Shown piece after piece: positions 41,276-49,109 of a DNA stretch of 49,306 nt. Source of the stretch: CAZMCC01 sp964564695 (GTDB taxonomy: Bacteria > Planctomycetota > Phycisphaerae > Phycisphaerales > UBA1924). The position numbers were made by a program, and so were the translations under genes. Numbering within the stretch: the stretch's first letter is position 1; every line of letters starts with the position of its first letter. Below the pieces are notes generated by a model. That model had not been told where the DNA came from. It ran no database searches and saw nothing but the letters and a program-made list of their open reading frames with translations. Location of the stretch: NCBI GenBank assembly GCA_964564695.1, contig CAZMCC010000014.1:1-49306 (forward strand). The letters run 5' to 3'.

Positions 41276-41964
41276 CCAGCTTCCCCCCGGTGCTCCTCGG
41301 TGCCCGCGTCGTCGAAGCCACCCCCTCCACCACCACCGCCGCCCTCGTCGTGTTCGCCGCCATCGTCGTCGTGGCGGGTGAGGTTGAGCTTGTCGGGGTT
41401 GAGGACGCGGACGAGGCCGTCCTTGAGGCGGCGCTCGCCGAAGTTGATGATGAGGCCGAGCTCGAGGTCGGCGGCACGCAGGACCGAGCGGAGGGCGGAA
41501 CGCTCCGAGCCGCCGACTTCGCGGCGCTCGGCCATGACGTCGACGAGGAAGCGGCTGTCGACGAAGAGGTCGGCCTTCGCGGAGCCGACGGCCTTGCCCT
41601 TGTAGTTCACGGGCACGCTGTGGTCGGCCTTGAAGGTGACGCCCAGGCCGGAGAGCTCGTCCTGCAGCGCGGCCATGTACACGCCTTCGCTGAAGCCGGG
41701 GCCGAGGGCCTTGTGGACCTCGATGGCCGCGCCGATGACCTTGCGGGAGACTTCGGTGAGCGCGGGGTCGAGCTCGGAGAGGGGCAGGCCGCGACCGGTC
41801 TGGTCGGGATCGCCGCCACCACCGCCGGGGCCGCGTCCGCCGCCCCCCCCACCACGCGGGCCGCCACGTCCACGCCCCCCACCTCCACCACCACCTCCAC
41901 GGTTGTCACGGCGGCCTTCGCCACGTCCTTCGCTGCGGTAGTCACGGTTGCGGTCGTCGTACAT
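41272..41964 (-). CDS. GxxExxY-family protein with glycine/arginine-rich N-terminus
   Basis: 230 residues. Residues 1-65 are RGG-like (EGRRDNRGGGGGGGGRGRGG and more), then a GxxExxY domain: VIGAAIEVHKALGPGFSEGV (with GFSEGVY), SVPVNYKGKAVGSAKADLFV, LELGLIINFGERRLKDGLVR. The tail is acidic and polyglycine. The family has a PD-(D/E)xK-like core; here the E-x-K position reads VDVM in FLVDVMAERREV, so the nuclease centre appears lost, although the aspartate in AKADLF remains. Sits between two ketosynthase genes and overlaps the fabF start. The RGG-like part suggests nucleic-acid or RNA contact. Function unknown. Confidence 0.82.
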   Translation of the reverse strand: MYDDRNRDYRSEGRGEGRRDNRGGGGGGGGRGRGGPRGGGGGGRGPGGGGGDPDQTGRGLPLSELDPALTEVSRKVIGAAIEVHKALGPGFSEGVYMAALQDELSGLGVTFKADHSVPVNYKGKAVGSAKADLFVDSRFLVDVMAERREVGGSERSALRSVLRAADLELGLIINFGERRLKDGLVRVLNPDKLNLTRHDDDGGEHDEGGGGGGGGGFDDAGTEEHRGEAG

Positions 41965-42024
41965 GGTTGTTGCTCCTTGAGGCAGAGTGAAGAAGGTGTG
42001 CCAATCCGGTGCGCGAGGGGAGGG

Positions 42025-43359
42025 TCAGGAGTTCCTCGCGGAGGAGGCGTGGTCGGTATGAGAGAGTACGACGGCGGCGTTGTGGCCGCCTTGTGAGGCA
42101 CTGCAGACAAGGACGTGCCGGAGCTGGGCCGGGACGCTGGGGGCGCTGCCGGCGAGCAGGTCGGGGGCGGGGGAGGTGCCGTGCAGGCGGGCCGGGAGCC
42201 GCTGATTCGCGATGCACAGGGCCCCGACGACGGCCTGGAGGCCGCCCATGCCCGCAACGAGGTTGCCCAGAGCGGGGGTGGTCGTGACGAGGGGGATCCT
42301 GGCGAGGCGGGGGCCGAAGATGCGGCGGAGGCCGGCGGCCTCGGCGGTGTCGACCTTGGCGACGCCCAGAGCGAGGGGGACGATGGCGTCGATGTCGGCG
42401 GGGGTGAGGCCGGCGTCGGCGAGGGCGGCCTCGATGGCGTAGGCGTATCCCTCGTCGTCGCCGCCGTAGTCCGGGTAGGACTGGGCGGCGCCGAAGCCGC
42501 TGAGGACAGCATGGACGCGGGCGCCGCGGGCGGCGGCGGTTTCGGCGGCCTCGAGCATGACGATGCCGCCGCCTTCACCGAGGATGCCGCCGGTGGAGGC
42601 GGGGTCGAAGGGGCGGGCGAAGGACAGGCCGTCGGTGGAGTCGCCGGTGGGGGCGAGTCGGCCGGCGAGCTCCATGCGGAGGGTGCCCATGTGGTTGACC
42701 TTGCTCTCGGCGGACCCGGAGAAGCAGAGGTCGGCGGCGCCGCGCTGGATGACGCGCATGGACTCGCCGATGGAGAGCAGGCCGCTGGCCTCGGCGCAGG
42801 TGACGGTGTTGCTCGGGCCTTCGGCGCCGTGCAGGATGGTCACGTGGCAGGCGAGCATGTTGGGGAGGTACTTGAGCATCCACAGCGGGGTCATGTTGTC
42901 CATGCCCGTGCGGCCCCAGATCTCGAGGGAGAAGTTCTTGTTGGGGTCGACCGCGGTGGAGAAGGACGCGGCGAGCTCGTCGGATTCGGCGGCGATGAGA
43001 CCGGCGCCGATCTGACAGCCGGTGCGCTCGAAGGGGTAGGTCGGGGAGCCGGAGTCGTCCTCGAGCGAGACCTGGGTGAGGAGGCCGGCGTCCTTGACTG
43101 CGGAGTCGGCGGCGCCGACGGCGATCTCGATGTCGCGAGCCATGACCTTGACGGCCTTGCGGTAGTGCTTGGGGACGAAGTCCTTGGCGGAGAAGTCTTT
43201 AACTTCGGCGGCCAGACGCGAGTTGAAGCCCGAGGCGTCGAAGCGCGTGACGGGGCCGAGGCAGGAGCGCCCGGCGCACAACCCCTCCCACAAGGGGGCC
43301 GCGCCAACGCCCATGCCGCTGACCGCCCCCAACCCTGTCATCACGACCGCTCGGCGCAT
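42025..43359 (-). CDS. Beta-ketoacyl synthase homologue lacking the catalytic histidines
   Basis: 444 residues with the thiolase fold: RRAVVMTGLGAVSGMGVGAA at the N-terminus, SNTVTCAEASGLLSIGESMR at the active-site cysteine region (about residue 185), TGGILGEGGGIVMLEAAE. The positions of the two histidines are changed: where FabF has AHGTGT this protein has LALGVAKVD, and where FabF has SMLGH it has TPALGN. The two substitutions argue against ordinary condensation. It is upstream of the GxxExxY gene and fabF on the same strand. By analogy to KS-alpha/KS-beta pairs of polyketide and aryl-polyene systems it may be the non-condensing partner of FabF; that is inference. Confidence 0.88.
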   Translation of the reverse strand: MRRAVVMTGLGAVSGMGVGAAPLWEGLCAGRSCLGPVTRFDASGFNSRLAAEVKDFSAKDFVPKHYRKAVKVMARDIEIAVGAADSAVKDAGLLTQVSLEDDSGSPTYPFERTGCQIGAGLIAAESDELAASFSTAVDPNKNFSLEIWGRTGMDNMTPLWMLKYLPNMLACHVTILHGAEGPSNTVTCAEASGLLSIGESMRVIQRGAADLCFSGSAESKVNHMGTLRMELAGRLAPTGDSTDGLSFARPFDPASTGGILGEGGGIVMLEAAETAAARGARVHAVLSGFGAAQSYPDYGGDDEGYAYAIEAALADAGLTPADIDAIVPLALGVAKVDTAEAAGLRRIFGPRLARIPLVTTTPALGNLVAGMGGLQAVVGALCIANQRLPARLHGTSPAPDLLAGSAPSVPAQLRHVLVCSASQGGHNAAVVLSHTDHASSARNS

Positions 43360-43434
43360 CGGGCGGAGTGTAGGTGAGCGGGCGGGGCGGCGGGGTAAAG
43401 GCTTGTTCGGGTGGGGGTGACCTTAACGGAGAGC

Positions 43435-43467
43435 ACTACCGGCTCAGAGCAGCCGGTAGTGGCACCC
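43435..43467 (+). repeat. CAGAGC-loop hairpin repeat with a different stem
   Basis: ACTACCGGCT (43435-43444), loop CAGAGC, AGCCGGTAGT (43451-43460), then GGCACCC. Stem bases differ entirely from the CCCGGCGGA copies but remain fully paired. Confidence 0.8.
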
Positions 43468-43496
43468 CGCGACCCCCCCACCCCGCGGCCGCGGCC

Positions 43497-43961
43497 TCAG
43501 GTCAGGACGGGGCCGGCGGCGTGGCGGTCGATGAACGCGCGCAGGAGCTGGGTCTCTTCGGGAGTCATCCCGGCGAAGGCGATGCCGACGGTGTGGTGCA
43601 TGAAACCGGACTTGCGGCTCCAGACGCAGGCCCCGCGGAGGGTGAGGGCGTCGCGGCCGGAGCGGAGGGTGAAGCTGAAGATGTCGCCGCCGGGGGTGAG
43701 GTGGCGGTGGCGCGTGAGGCGCAGGCCGCGGGTGGACATGTCCACGATCCGCCCGAGGCTGCAGCGGAGGTCGACGTCGTCGGTGCGGACGGCGACGCGG
43801 TTGCGGTCGCGGCGTTCGTCCTCGACGGCGTGGCCGTCACGCCAGGGCGTGGTCCAGAAGGCCCGAGTGCCCCCCCCACCCGACGGCGTGCCGGGCTCGC
43901 CCTGGGCGGGGAGCTGGTCGGCCTGGGGGTGCGGCGGCGGCGTGGGCTCGGGGGAAATCAT
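43497..43961 (-). CDS. PilZ domain protein (cyclic-di-GMP receptor)
   Basis: 154 residues. After a proline-rich disordered N-terminus comes a PilZ domain: the arginine motif in ERRDRNRVAVRTDD, the D-x-S-x-x-G loop in IVDMSTRGLRLTRH, and FSFTLRSGRDALTLRGACVW. Both parts of the cyclic-di-GMP site are present, so it should bind the second messenger. Target unknown; no motility or cellulose genes are adjacent. Start ATG 43961 has no clear ribosome site. Confidence 0.88.
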   Translation of the reverse strand: MISPEPTPPPHPQADQLPAQGEPGTPSGGGGTRAFWTTPWRDGHAVEDERRDRNRVAVRTDDVDLRCSLGRIVDMSTRGLRLTRHRHLTPGGDIFSFTLRSGRDALTLRGACVWSRKSGFMHHTVGIAFAGMTPEETQLLRAFIDRHAAGPVLT

Positions 43962-44126
43962 GCTGGAATGAAGGTGCGATTTGGGTGCAGAGACGGCAAG
44001 CGGGTGGTCAATATGGCGGCGGATGACACGGGGAATGAAGCGGTGCGATCGATACACTCTCGCATCGGGTGTTTCGCGGGGGTTGATTTCCCGCGGGGAG
44101 TGACGCCCGTCCGATAGCTTGCAGCG

Positions 44127-44687
44127 ATGCGCCGAGCGGCCGAACAACCCGAGTCTCTTGCCGTCCCGGGGGGCGGAAGGGGAGGGTCCGGCGTCAGCGA
44201 GCGGTCGGGGCGCCACCGGCGGCGGGCGCTGTTCACGCTCGACGCGGGGTGGCTGTTTGTGCTCGCCGGGCTCGCGGTGATCGCGGCGGCGGTGCTGATC
44301 CCGGCGTTCGACGACCTCGACGAGGCGCGGTGGCAGCGGGACCGGGCCGTGGCGATCGAGAAGCACCGGACGCAGCGGCTCGAGCGGTACGCCGAGTACA
44401 TCGCGGCGGTGGACCGGCGGGACGAGAACGTGGTGCGAGCGCTGGTGGCCGAGCAGCTCAACAAGGTGCCGCGGGGCTGGAGCACGCTCGAGCCGGTGAA
44501 CGACCCGGCGGGTCAGGACGCGTCGGTGTTCCCGGCGCTGGAGCCGGACCCGCTGGAGATCGAGCCGCGGCGGCCGGTGGATTCGGCGCTGTCGCGGATG
44601 GCGCGGGATGATCGGACGCGGCTGCTCATGGTGATCGGGGGAGCGGTGAGCGTGCTGATCGGGGTGTTGCCAGCGGCGCGGCGATAG
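44127..44687 (+). CDS. Single-helix membrane protein of unknown function
   Basis: 186 residues: glycine-rich N-terminus, membrane helix GWLFVLAGLAVIAAAVLIPA, a charged helical region (EARWQRDRAVAIEKHRTQRL, YAEYIAAVDRRDENVVRALV), and a C-terminal helix RLLMVIGGAVSVLIGVLPAA. The layout (helix, coiled coil, helix) suggests an inner membrane structural or septum-like protein but no family is recognised. Followed by a CAAAGC-loop hairpin at 44696. Confidence 0.75.
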   Translation: MRRAAEQPESLAVPGGGRGGSGVSERSGRHRRRALFTLDAGWLFVLAGLAVIAAAVLIPAFDDLDEARWQRDRAVAIEKHRTQRLERYAEYIAAVDRRDENVVRALVAEQLNKVPRGWSTLEPVNDPAGQDASVFPALEPDPLEIEPRRPVDSALSRMARDDRTRLLMVIGGAVSVLIGVLPAARR

Positions 44688-44695
44688 CACCAACT

Positions 44696-44720
44696 CCCGG
44701 CGGACAAAGCTCCGCCGGGG
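44696..44720 (+). repeat. CAAAGC-loop hairpin repeat, copy 3
   Basis: CCCGGCGGA, CAAAGC, TCCGCCGGGG then CACCC; one base in the loop differs from copies 1 and 2. Lies 9 bases after a stop codon. Confidence 0.8.
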
Positions 44721-44742
44721 CACCCAATGTCACCCATCGTGA

Positions 44743-45528
44743 TTACTTGTGCCCGTTGACGCCGGCGCCGACTCGGGCGCGGATCGGGGAGTGGTCGTCG
44801 AACTCGTCGCCTTTGAAGAGCGAGCCGAGGTAGACGCGCTTGACGAGGTCATCGTTGATGAGGTCCTTGGGCGTGCCTTCCGCGAAGACGCGGCCTTCGT
44901 CGATGATGTAGGCCCGGTCGCAGGTGCGGAGGGTCTGCTGGACGTTGTGGTCCGTGACCAGGCAGGCGATGCCGTTGTGGGCGAGGCGGCCGATCTCGCG
45001 CTGCAGGTCTTCGACGGCGATGGGGTCGACGCCGCTGAAGGGCTCGTCGAGGAGGATGAGCTTGGGGTTGGTGACCAGGGCGCGGGCGATCTCGAGCTTG
45101 CGGCGCTCGCCGCCCGAGCAGGTGCGGGCGTGGTCCTTGGCCTTTTTCGTGAGGCCGAACTGATCGAGCAGCTCGGCGGTGCGCTTGCGGCGCTGGGTCC
45201 GGGGCATCTTGAGCATTTCCATGATCGCGAGCAGGTTCTGCTCGCAGGTCATGCGCTGGAAGACGCTGGGCTCCTGGGAGAGGTAGCCCATTCCCAGGCG
45301 GGCCCGCTGGTACATGGGGAGGGCGGAGATGTCCTTGTTGTCGAAGACCACGCGCCCGCCGTCGGCGTCGATCATGCCGATGGTGATGCGGAAGGACGTG
45401 GTCTTGCCGGCGCCGTTGCGGCCGAGGAGGCCGACGATCTCGGCGGGTTCGACGTAGAAGGACACGTCGTTGACGACCGTGCGGCCGCCGTAGGCCTTTT
45501 TCAGATTTTTCGCGACAAGCAGAGCCAC
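44743..45528 (-). CDS. lptB: LPS export ABC transporter ATP-binding protein
   Basis: 261 residues. ATPase that powers lipopolysaccharide extraction from the inner membrane. Walker A GLLGRNGAGKTTSFRI, Q-loop GYLSQEPSVFQRMTCEQNLL (the SQEPSVF sequence is characteristic of LptB), signature CSGGERRKLEIARAL, Walker B KLILLDEPFSGVDPI and H-loop VTDHNV. The last 20 residues are an extra basic tail. Neither lptA/lptC nor lptF/G lies beside it; the next gene upstream on this strand is an M28 peptidase. Presence implies an outer membrane with LPS or similar glycolipid. Confidence 0.95.
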   Translation of the reverse strand: MALLVAKNLKKAYGGRTVVNDVSFYVEPAEIVGLLGRNGAGKTTSFRITIGMIDADGGRVVFDNKDISALPMYQRARLGMGYLSQEPSVFQRMTCEQNLLAIMEMLKMPRTQRRKRTAELLDQFGLTKKAKDHARTCSGGERRKLEIARALVTNPKLILLDEPFSGVDPIAVEDLQREIGRLAHNGIACLVTDHNVQQTLRTCDRAYIIDEGRVFAEGTPKDLINDDLVKRVYLGSLFKGDEFDDHSPIRARVGAGVNGHK

Positions 45529-45583
45529 GTGGAGAGAGTGTATGCGCTGGCGGGGCGCGGGCGATGTTCGGTGCCCGCGGGGC

Positions 45584-46774
45584 TTAGGGGCGTCCCGGGG
45601 GGTTGCCGCGCGGGGTTTCGGGGGCGCGTCCGGGCTGGGGAGGGAGCTTGGGCTCGGGAGCGGTGGGTCGCGGGTCTTCCGGCGGCGCGGGGACCGCGGG
45701 CTCGGGTGGGTGCACCGGGGTGGCGGGCGCGGCCACGAGAGGGCCGCCGAGACGCCACGCGGCGCCGACGAGCTGGCGCGTGACCTTGGTGAGGCGCTCG
45801 TAGTCGATGTTGTCGGGGGTGTCGGAGGGCTGGTGGTAGTGCGGGGAGCGGAAGTTGGCGGTGTCGGAGATGATCACCGCGGGGACCCCGAGCAGCAGGA
45901 TGAAGTGCGCGTGGTCGGAGCGCATGAAGTCGGGCACGGGCAGTGGGAGGATGTCGCCGGCGAAGACCTCGATGGAGGAGTCGGCCTCGCGCATGGCGGC
46001 GATGAGGGGCTGGCTGAAGGTGCGCCCGCCGAGCATGCCGCCGACGGCGATGAAGTTGGCGGTGGTGGGGAGCTTGAGGTTGGGGATGTTGAGCTCGGGC
46101 CAGCGCTGGCTGTCGGCCTTGTCGGAGTAGTACCCCAGGCCGTCGAAGCTCGCCATGCCGAGGATCTTGAACTTGCCGGCCTTGATGTCCGGCTGGATGC
46201 GTTCGCAGTACTGGCGCGAGCCGATGAGGCCGGGCTCTTCGAGGTTGAAGAAAATGAGGCGGAGCGTCCGCTTCATGGGACGGTCCTTGAGGAGGCGGGC
46301 CGTCTCGAGGAGGGCGGCGACGCCCGAGGCGTTGTCGTCGGCGCCGGGGGCGGCGGGGACGGCGTCGAAGTGAGCGCCGAAGACATAGATCTCGTCCGGT
46401 GTTTCGCGCCCGGGGATGTCGACGATGATGTTGGCCCACGGGAGCGGAGCGGGAGCCTCGCCACCGGGCTTGGGACGCTGGGCCCAGGCAACATCGGAAA
46501 GCCGCGGCTCGTAGCCCATGGCCTTGAGGGCGGCGATGAGGTCGTTCTGGGCCTTGAGGAGCCCTTCGCGCTGGGTGTCGTCTGGGTAGCCGGCGCGCTT
46601 CGCGGGGAGCCCACGAATGGCGGCCTCGATGCGCTCCCTGCTGACGAGTCTCTCCGGCGGCACGATGACGGCGACGTCGGGCGGGGCGACGACCGGGGTG
46701 CCGTGGCGCGCCCCCCCACCCTCGGGTTGCAGGGCGAGGACGGCGAGGAGGGCCGCAATGAGGGCGAGGGGCAT
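45584..46774 (-). CDS. Secreted M28-family zinc peptidase
   Basis: 396 residues. Signal peptide ALIAALLAVLALQ, then a prodomain-like helix and an M28 aminopeptidase domain with the dizinc ligands: YVFGAHFDAV (histidine), APGADDNASGVAALLETA (bridging aspartate), FFNLEEPGLIGSRQY (glutamates), MASFDGLGY (aspartate) and RSPHYHQPSDTPDNIDY (histidine). All five metal ligands seem present. The last 60 residues are a proline-rich tail. Most likely a periplasmic or outer-surface aminopeptidase or carboxypeptidase; substrate unknown. It stands upstream of lptB, gap about 55 bases, and may be co-transcribed. Confidence 0.93.
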   Translation of the reverse strand: MPLALIAALLAVLALQPEGGGARHGTPVVAPPDVAVIVPPERLVSRERIEAAIRGLPAKRAGYPDDTQREGLLKAQNDLIAALKAMGYEPRLSDVAWAQRPKPGGEAPAPLPWANIIVDIPGRETPDEIYVFGAHFDAVPAAPGADDNASGVAALLETARLLKDRPMKRTLRLIFFNLEEPGLIGSRQYCERIQPDIKAGKFKILGMASFDGLGYYSDKADSQRWPELNIPNLKLPTTANFIAVGGMLGGRTFSQPLIAAMREADSSIEVFAGDILPLPVPDFMRSDHAHFILLLGVPAVIISDTANFRSPHYHQPSDTPDNIDYERLTKVTRQLVGAAWRLGGPLVAAPATPVHPPEPAVPAPPEDPRPTAPEPKLPPQPGRAPETPRGNPPGRP

Positions 46775-46919
46775 GAGGGGGTTGTAGGGCGGGCGGCTGA
46801 GTTGGGGTGGAGAGGGGCTGGGGGAGGATGAGGGGGGATTCAGCGGATGCTCACGGGCTGATCACTTGGCAACAGCATGATTTGGGCACCACAACAAGCG
46901 TGGCGTGGAGTGCTGAATC

Positions 46920-47090
46920 ATGGACCGTACTGCGCAGCTCGTGCTCATCATCATCCTTCTGCTCCTGGTCGTGGGGGCACTGCCGGCGTGGCCGCACAGC
47001 AGCGGGTGGGGGTATTACCCCGTGGGCGGGCTGGGCCTGCTTCTGCTGATCGCGATCATCGTGCTGCTGCTGGGCGGGCGGGGCCGGTAA
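46920..47090 (+). CDS. DUF3309-family small membrane protein
   Basis: 56 residues: DRTAQLVLIIILLLLVVGA, then LPAWPHSSGWGYYPVGGLG, then LLLLIAIIVLLLGGRGR. The W-P-x-S-x-x-W-G-Y-x-P-x-G-G motif between two helices is the mark of DUF3309. TGGAG lies about nine bases before ATG 46920. Function unknown; in many bacteria these genes accompany stress or envelope genes. Confidence 0.85.
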   Translation: MDRTAQLVLIIILLLLVVGALPAWPHSSGWGYYPVGGLGLLLLIAIIVLLLGGRGR

Positions 47091-47112
47091 CGGCGGCGGC
47101 GGGAAGCGCGGT

Positions 47113-47487
47113 CTATCGAGCAGGGGAGTCGGCGTCGGACGGCGCCGGCTCGGCGGCGGCGAGGCTCGCGATACGTGTCGCCAGGCGGATGTGACCGGAG
47201 TCGGGGCGGGGGTCGCGGCGATTGTCGCGTGCGCGGTTCTTGCCGACGACGCCGACGATGATGACCCCGAACGCGGCGAGGCGAAGCAAATAGATGGCGG
47301 CGTAGAAGGACTCGTCCCGCTGGACGAACGTCTGGGCGGCCCAGTTGGACGCCATGAGCCAGAACGCGATCGCGAACGCGAGGAAGAGCCGGTCGCGGGT
47401 GCGTCGCCAGAAGCGGTAGAAGAAGGCGCCGACGGCCGCGGAACCGGTGGCGACGACGCCGAGCAGGAATGGGTAGAGCTGGTCCAT
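47113..47487 (-). CDS. DUF5985-like small membrane protein
   Basis: 124 residues; DQLYPFLLGVVATGSAAVGA, FFYRFWRRTRDRLFLAFAIA, FWLMASNWAAQTFVQRDESF and YAAIYLLRLAAFGVIIVGVV, three membrane helices, then a basic tail (NRARDNRRDPRPDSGHIRLA). Typical DUF5985 pattern with R-F-W-R-R-T-R-D-R-L-F. Third gene of a minus-strand set with 47511-47771 and 47764-48264. Function unknown. Confidence 0.8.
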   Translation of the reverse strand: MDQLYPFLLGVVATGSAAVGAFFYRFWRRTRDRLFLAFAIAFWLMASNWAAQTFVQRDESFYAAIYLLRLAAFGVIIVGVVGKNRARDNRRDPRPDSGHIRLATRIASLAAAEPAPSDADSPAR

Positions 47488-47510
47488 CGATCGTGATCCG
47501 TCGTGAGTGA

Positions 47511-47771
47511 TCAGTTGGATTCGGTAATGAGAGCCCAGAGGAGCGGGAGGATGCCGGCTCCGGCGACGCCGAGCCGCAGGAGTCGGAGGTCGACGTCGGG
47601 GGGGGTGAGCACGAGGTCGACGACGACGAGCAGGGAGTTGATGGCGAGGGCGGTGAAGCAGACGCTGCTCCAGAGGAGCAGTCGCGACGGCGTTCGCCGG
47701 TAGGCCCGGGCGAGCACACCGGCGCAGAGCATCCCGGTGACGGCGCAGAGGATGTAGACCGCTTCAGCCAT
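47511..47771 (-). CDS. DUF5985-like small membrane protein (paralogue)
   Basis: 86 residues: AEAVYILCAVTGMLCAGVLA, RAYRRTPSRLLLWSSVCFTA, LAINSLLVVVDLVLTPPDVD, GVAGAGILPLLWALITE. Three helices with the same R-x-x-R-T-x-x-R-L-L layout as its downstream neighbour. Start ATG 47771 overlaps the end of the upstream gene by eight bases, so the two are coupled. The frame is open further upstream but only as antisense of low-complexity sequence. Confidence 0.8.
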   Translation of the reverse strand: MAEAVYILCAVTGMLCAGVLARAYRRTPSRLLLWSSVCFTALAINSLLVVVDLVLTPPDVDLRLLRLGVAGAGILPLLWALITESN

Positions 47772-48264
47772 GGCCGAGCTCCTTGGCGCTGCCGGGGGGC
47801 TCGCCCCCCCGACCGCCGCCACCACCCCCACCACTCCCCCCATCACCCGCCCCTCCCCCACCACCGGCGTCAGGGCCGGACGGGGGAGCCTTGCGGATGC
47901 GGAACGCGGCGGCGAAGTCTTCCAGACGCTTATCGGGCCTGTAAATCGCAGTGATAATGGACACCGGGTGGGTGCGGTAGAGGCGGGCCAGCTCGCCGAC
48001 GGCGGGGCCCAGGTCGGGCTGGGGGGTGGGGACGTACCGGGTGTGGTCGCGGGCGAGCAGGCCGCGGCGGGCGAGGGCGTCGAGGTGCTGCTGGGCCCAG
48101 TCGGCGCCGATGCGGAGCTCGATGGCGACGTCGGGCGCGGACCAGACGCGCCCGCGACCGGCGTAGACGAGCAGGAGCACGTCGAGCTGGGTCACGGAAT
48201 CGACGCGCTGGGTGAGCGCCTGAACGAGAACGGAGAGCGGGGCTTCGTCCAAGGGGTGAGACAC
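47764..48264 (-). CDS. Winged-helix-like protein with glycine-rich tail
   Basis: 166 residues from GTG 48264. SVLVQALTQRVDSVTQLDVL, RVWSAPDVAIELRIGADWAQ, QHLDALARRGLLARDHTRYV looks like a winged helix-turn-helix, followed by LGPAVGELARLYRTHPVSII and a tail of mostly glycine. Proposed as regulator of the two DUF5985 genes it overlaps and precedes; that is inference from position. ATG 48342 is in frame but its first 26 codons are unlike the coding style of the region. Confidence 0.72.
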   Translation of the reverse strand: MSHPLDEAPLSVLVQALTQRVDSVTQLDVLLLVYAGRGRVWSAPDVAIELRIGADWAQQHLDALARRGLLARDHTRYVPTPQPDLGPAVGELARLYRTHPVSIITAIYRPDKRLEDFAAAFRIRKAPPSGPDAGGGGGAGDGGSGGGGGGGRGGEPPGSAKELGHG

Positions 48265-48477
48265 TATCGTGAAGTCAACTAATCGGCAACGACTTGGAAT
48301 GATCCAGAGAAAACCGGGTATATTCACTAGCGCCCGAAGCATGAATCGGAACGATTGAACAGAATAAGGAAATATTCATTGTCCGTTCATCCGGACACTT
48401 CACGAGACCGCTTGAATAGACACTGGATTGTCCCCTTTTACGCATGATCCCTTCTTACCCGTGAGGTCTCCTCGCTC
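48265..48477. promoter_or_regulatory. Divergent promoter region between the winged-helix operon and the HAMP gene
   Basis: The least GC-rich gap of the right end, with several AT-rich stretches (GGTATATTCACTAG, AAGGAAATATTCATTG). A rightward candidate is TTGAAT at 48412-48417 with CTTTTA 17 bases on, which is weak; leftward TATACC near 48320 is possible. Confidence 0.4.
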
Positions 48478-48972
48478 ATGGCTCAAGCGCAGTCGATGAA
48501 CCCGGACGCCGTGGAAGTGCGGACGGCCCATGGCGCCGCGATCACTCCGAACGGCGAGCCGATGGATTCCTTTTCGCGCCAGTTGCTGGCGGCGATGCTG
48601 GCCTTCCGTCGCGGCGATTTCCGCGTGCGGCTGCCCTCGGACACGCCGGGGATGGACGGCAAGATCGCCGAGGCGTTCAACGACATTCTCGCGGTGAGCG
48701 AGCGTCGCGCGACGGAGACGGAGCGCGTGTGCCGCGTGGTGGGCAAGGAAGGAAAGCTCAAGCAGCGCATGAGCGTGCCGGGGGCCGCGGGGCAGTGGGC
48801 CGACGAGGTGGCGTCGATCAACACGCTCATCGACGACCTGGTGTGGCCGACGACGGAGGTGACGCGAGCCGTCGGCGCCGTGGCGAAGGGTGACCTTGGT
48901 CAGGCGATGGGGCTGGAAGTGGACGGGCGTCCGCTCGAGGGCGAGTTCCTGCGGTCGGCGAAGCTGGTCAAC
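48478..48972 (+). CDS. HAMP-repeat histidine kinase, N-terminal part only
   Basis: 165 codons belong to a soluble hybrid histidine kinase with tandem HAMP domains: SFSRQLLAAMLAFRRGDFRV, PGMDGKIAEAFNDILAVSER, RVVGKEGKLKQRMSVPGAAG, INTLIDDLVWPTTEVTRAVG, GDLGQAMGLEVDGRPLEGEF and LRSAKLVN. In full-length relatives further HAMP repeats, a kinase domain and receiver domains follow. Here the homology stops at about 48972 and the next bases, read on the other strand, are the start of a tail sheath gene. The frame runs on to 49212 but encodes nothing recognisable. ATG 48478 has GAGGT upstream. Truncated by recombination or by misassembly. Confidence 0.85.
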
Positions 48973-49109
48973 CGCAGCGCCCGGTTGGTCGGGCCGCGCG
49001 GTGCCCATCCGATAAACAGCGTGATCGATGTCGCCACGCCGGTGATCGTGCGCACACCGCTCGGCAGCTCTTCGATATATACGCCGGGTTGCAGAAGGGC
49101 GACGGGCAT
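48954..49109 (-). pseudogene. Contractile tail sheath protein, first ~52 codons only
   Basis: PVALLQPGVYIEELPSGVRT, ITGVATSITLFIGWAPRGPT and NRALRLTSFAD form the conserved N-terminus of phage and contractile-injection-system sheath proteins. A strong ribosome site AGGAGGT stands before ATG 49109. Beyond 48954 the frame runs into sequence antisense to the HAMP kinase and loses homology. About 20 bases (48954-48972) fit both genes, which marks the junction. Neighbouring tail genes would be expected upstream but the window ends. Domain call firm, context uncertain. Confidence 0.8.
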
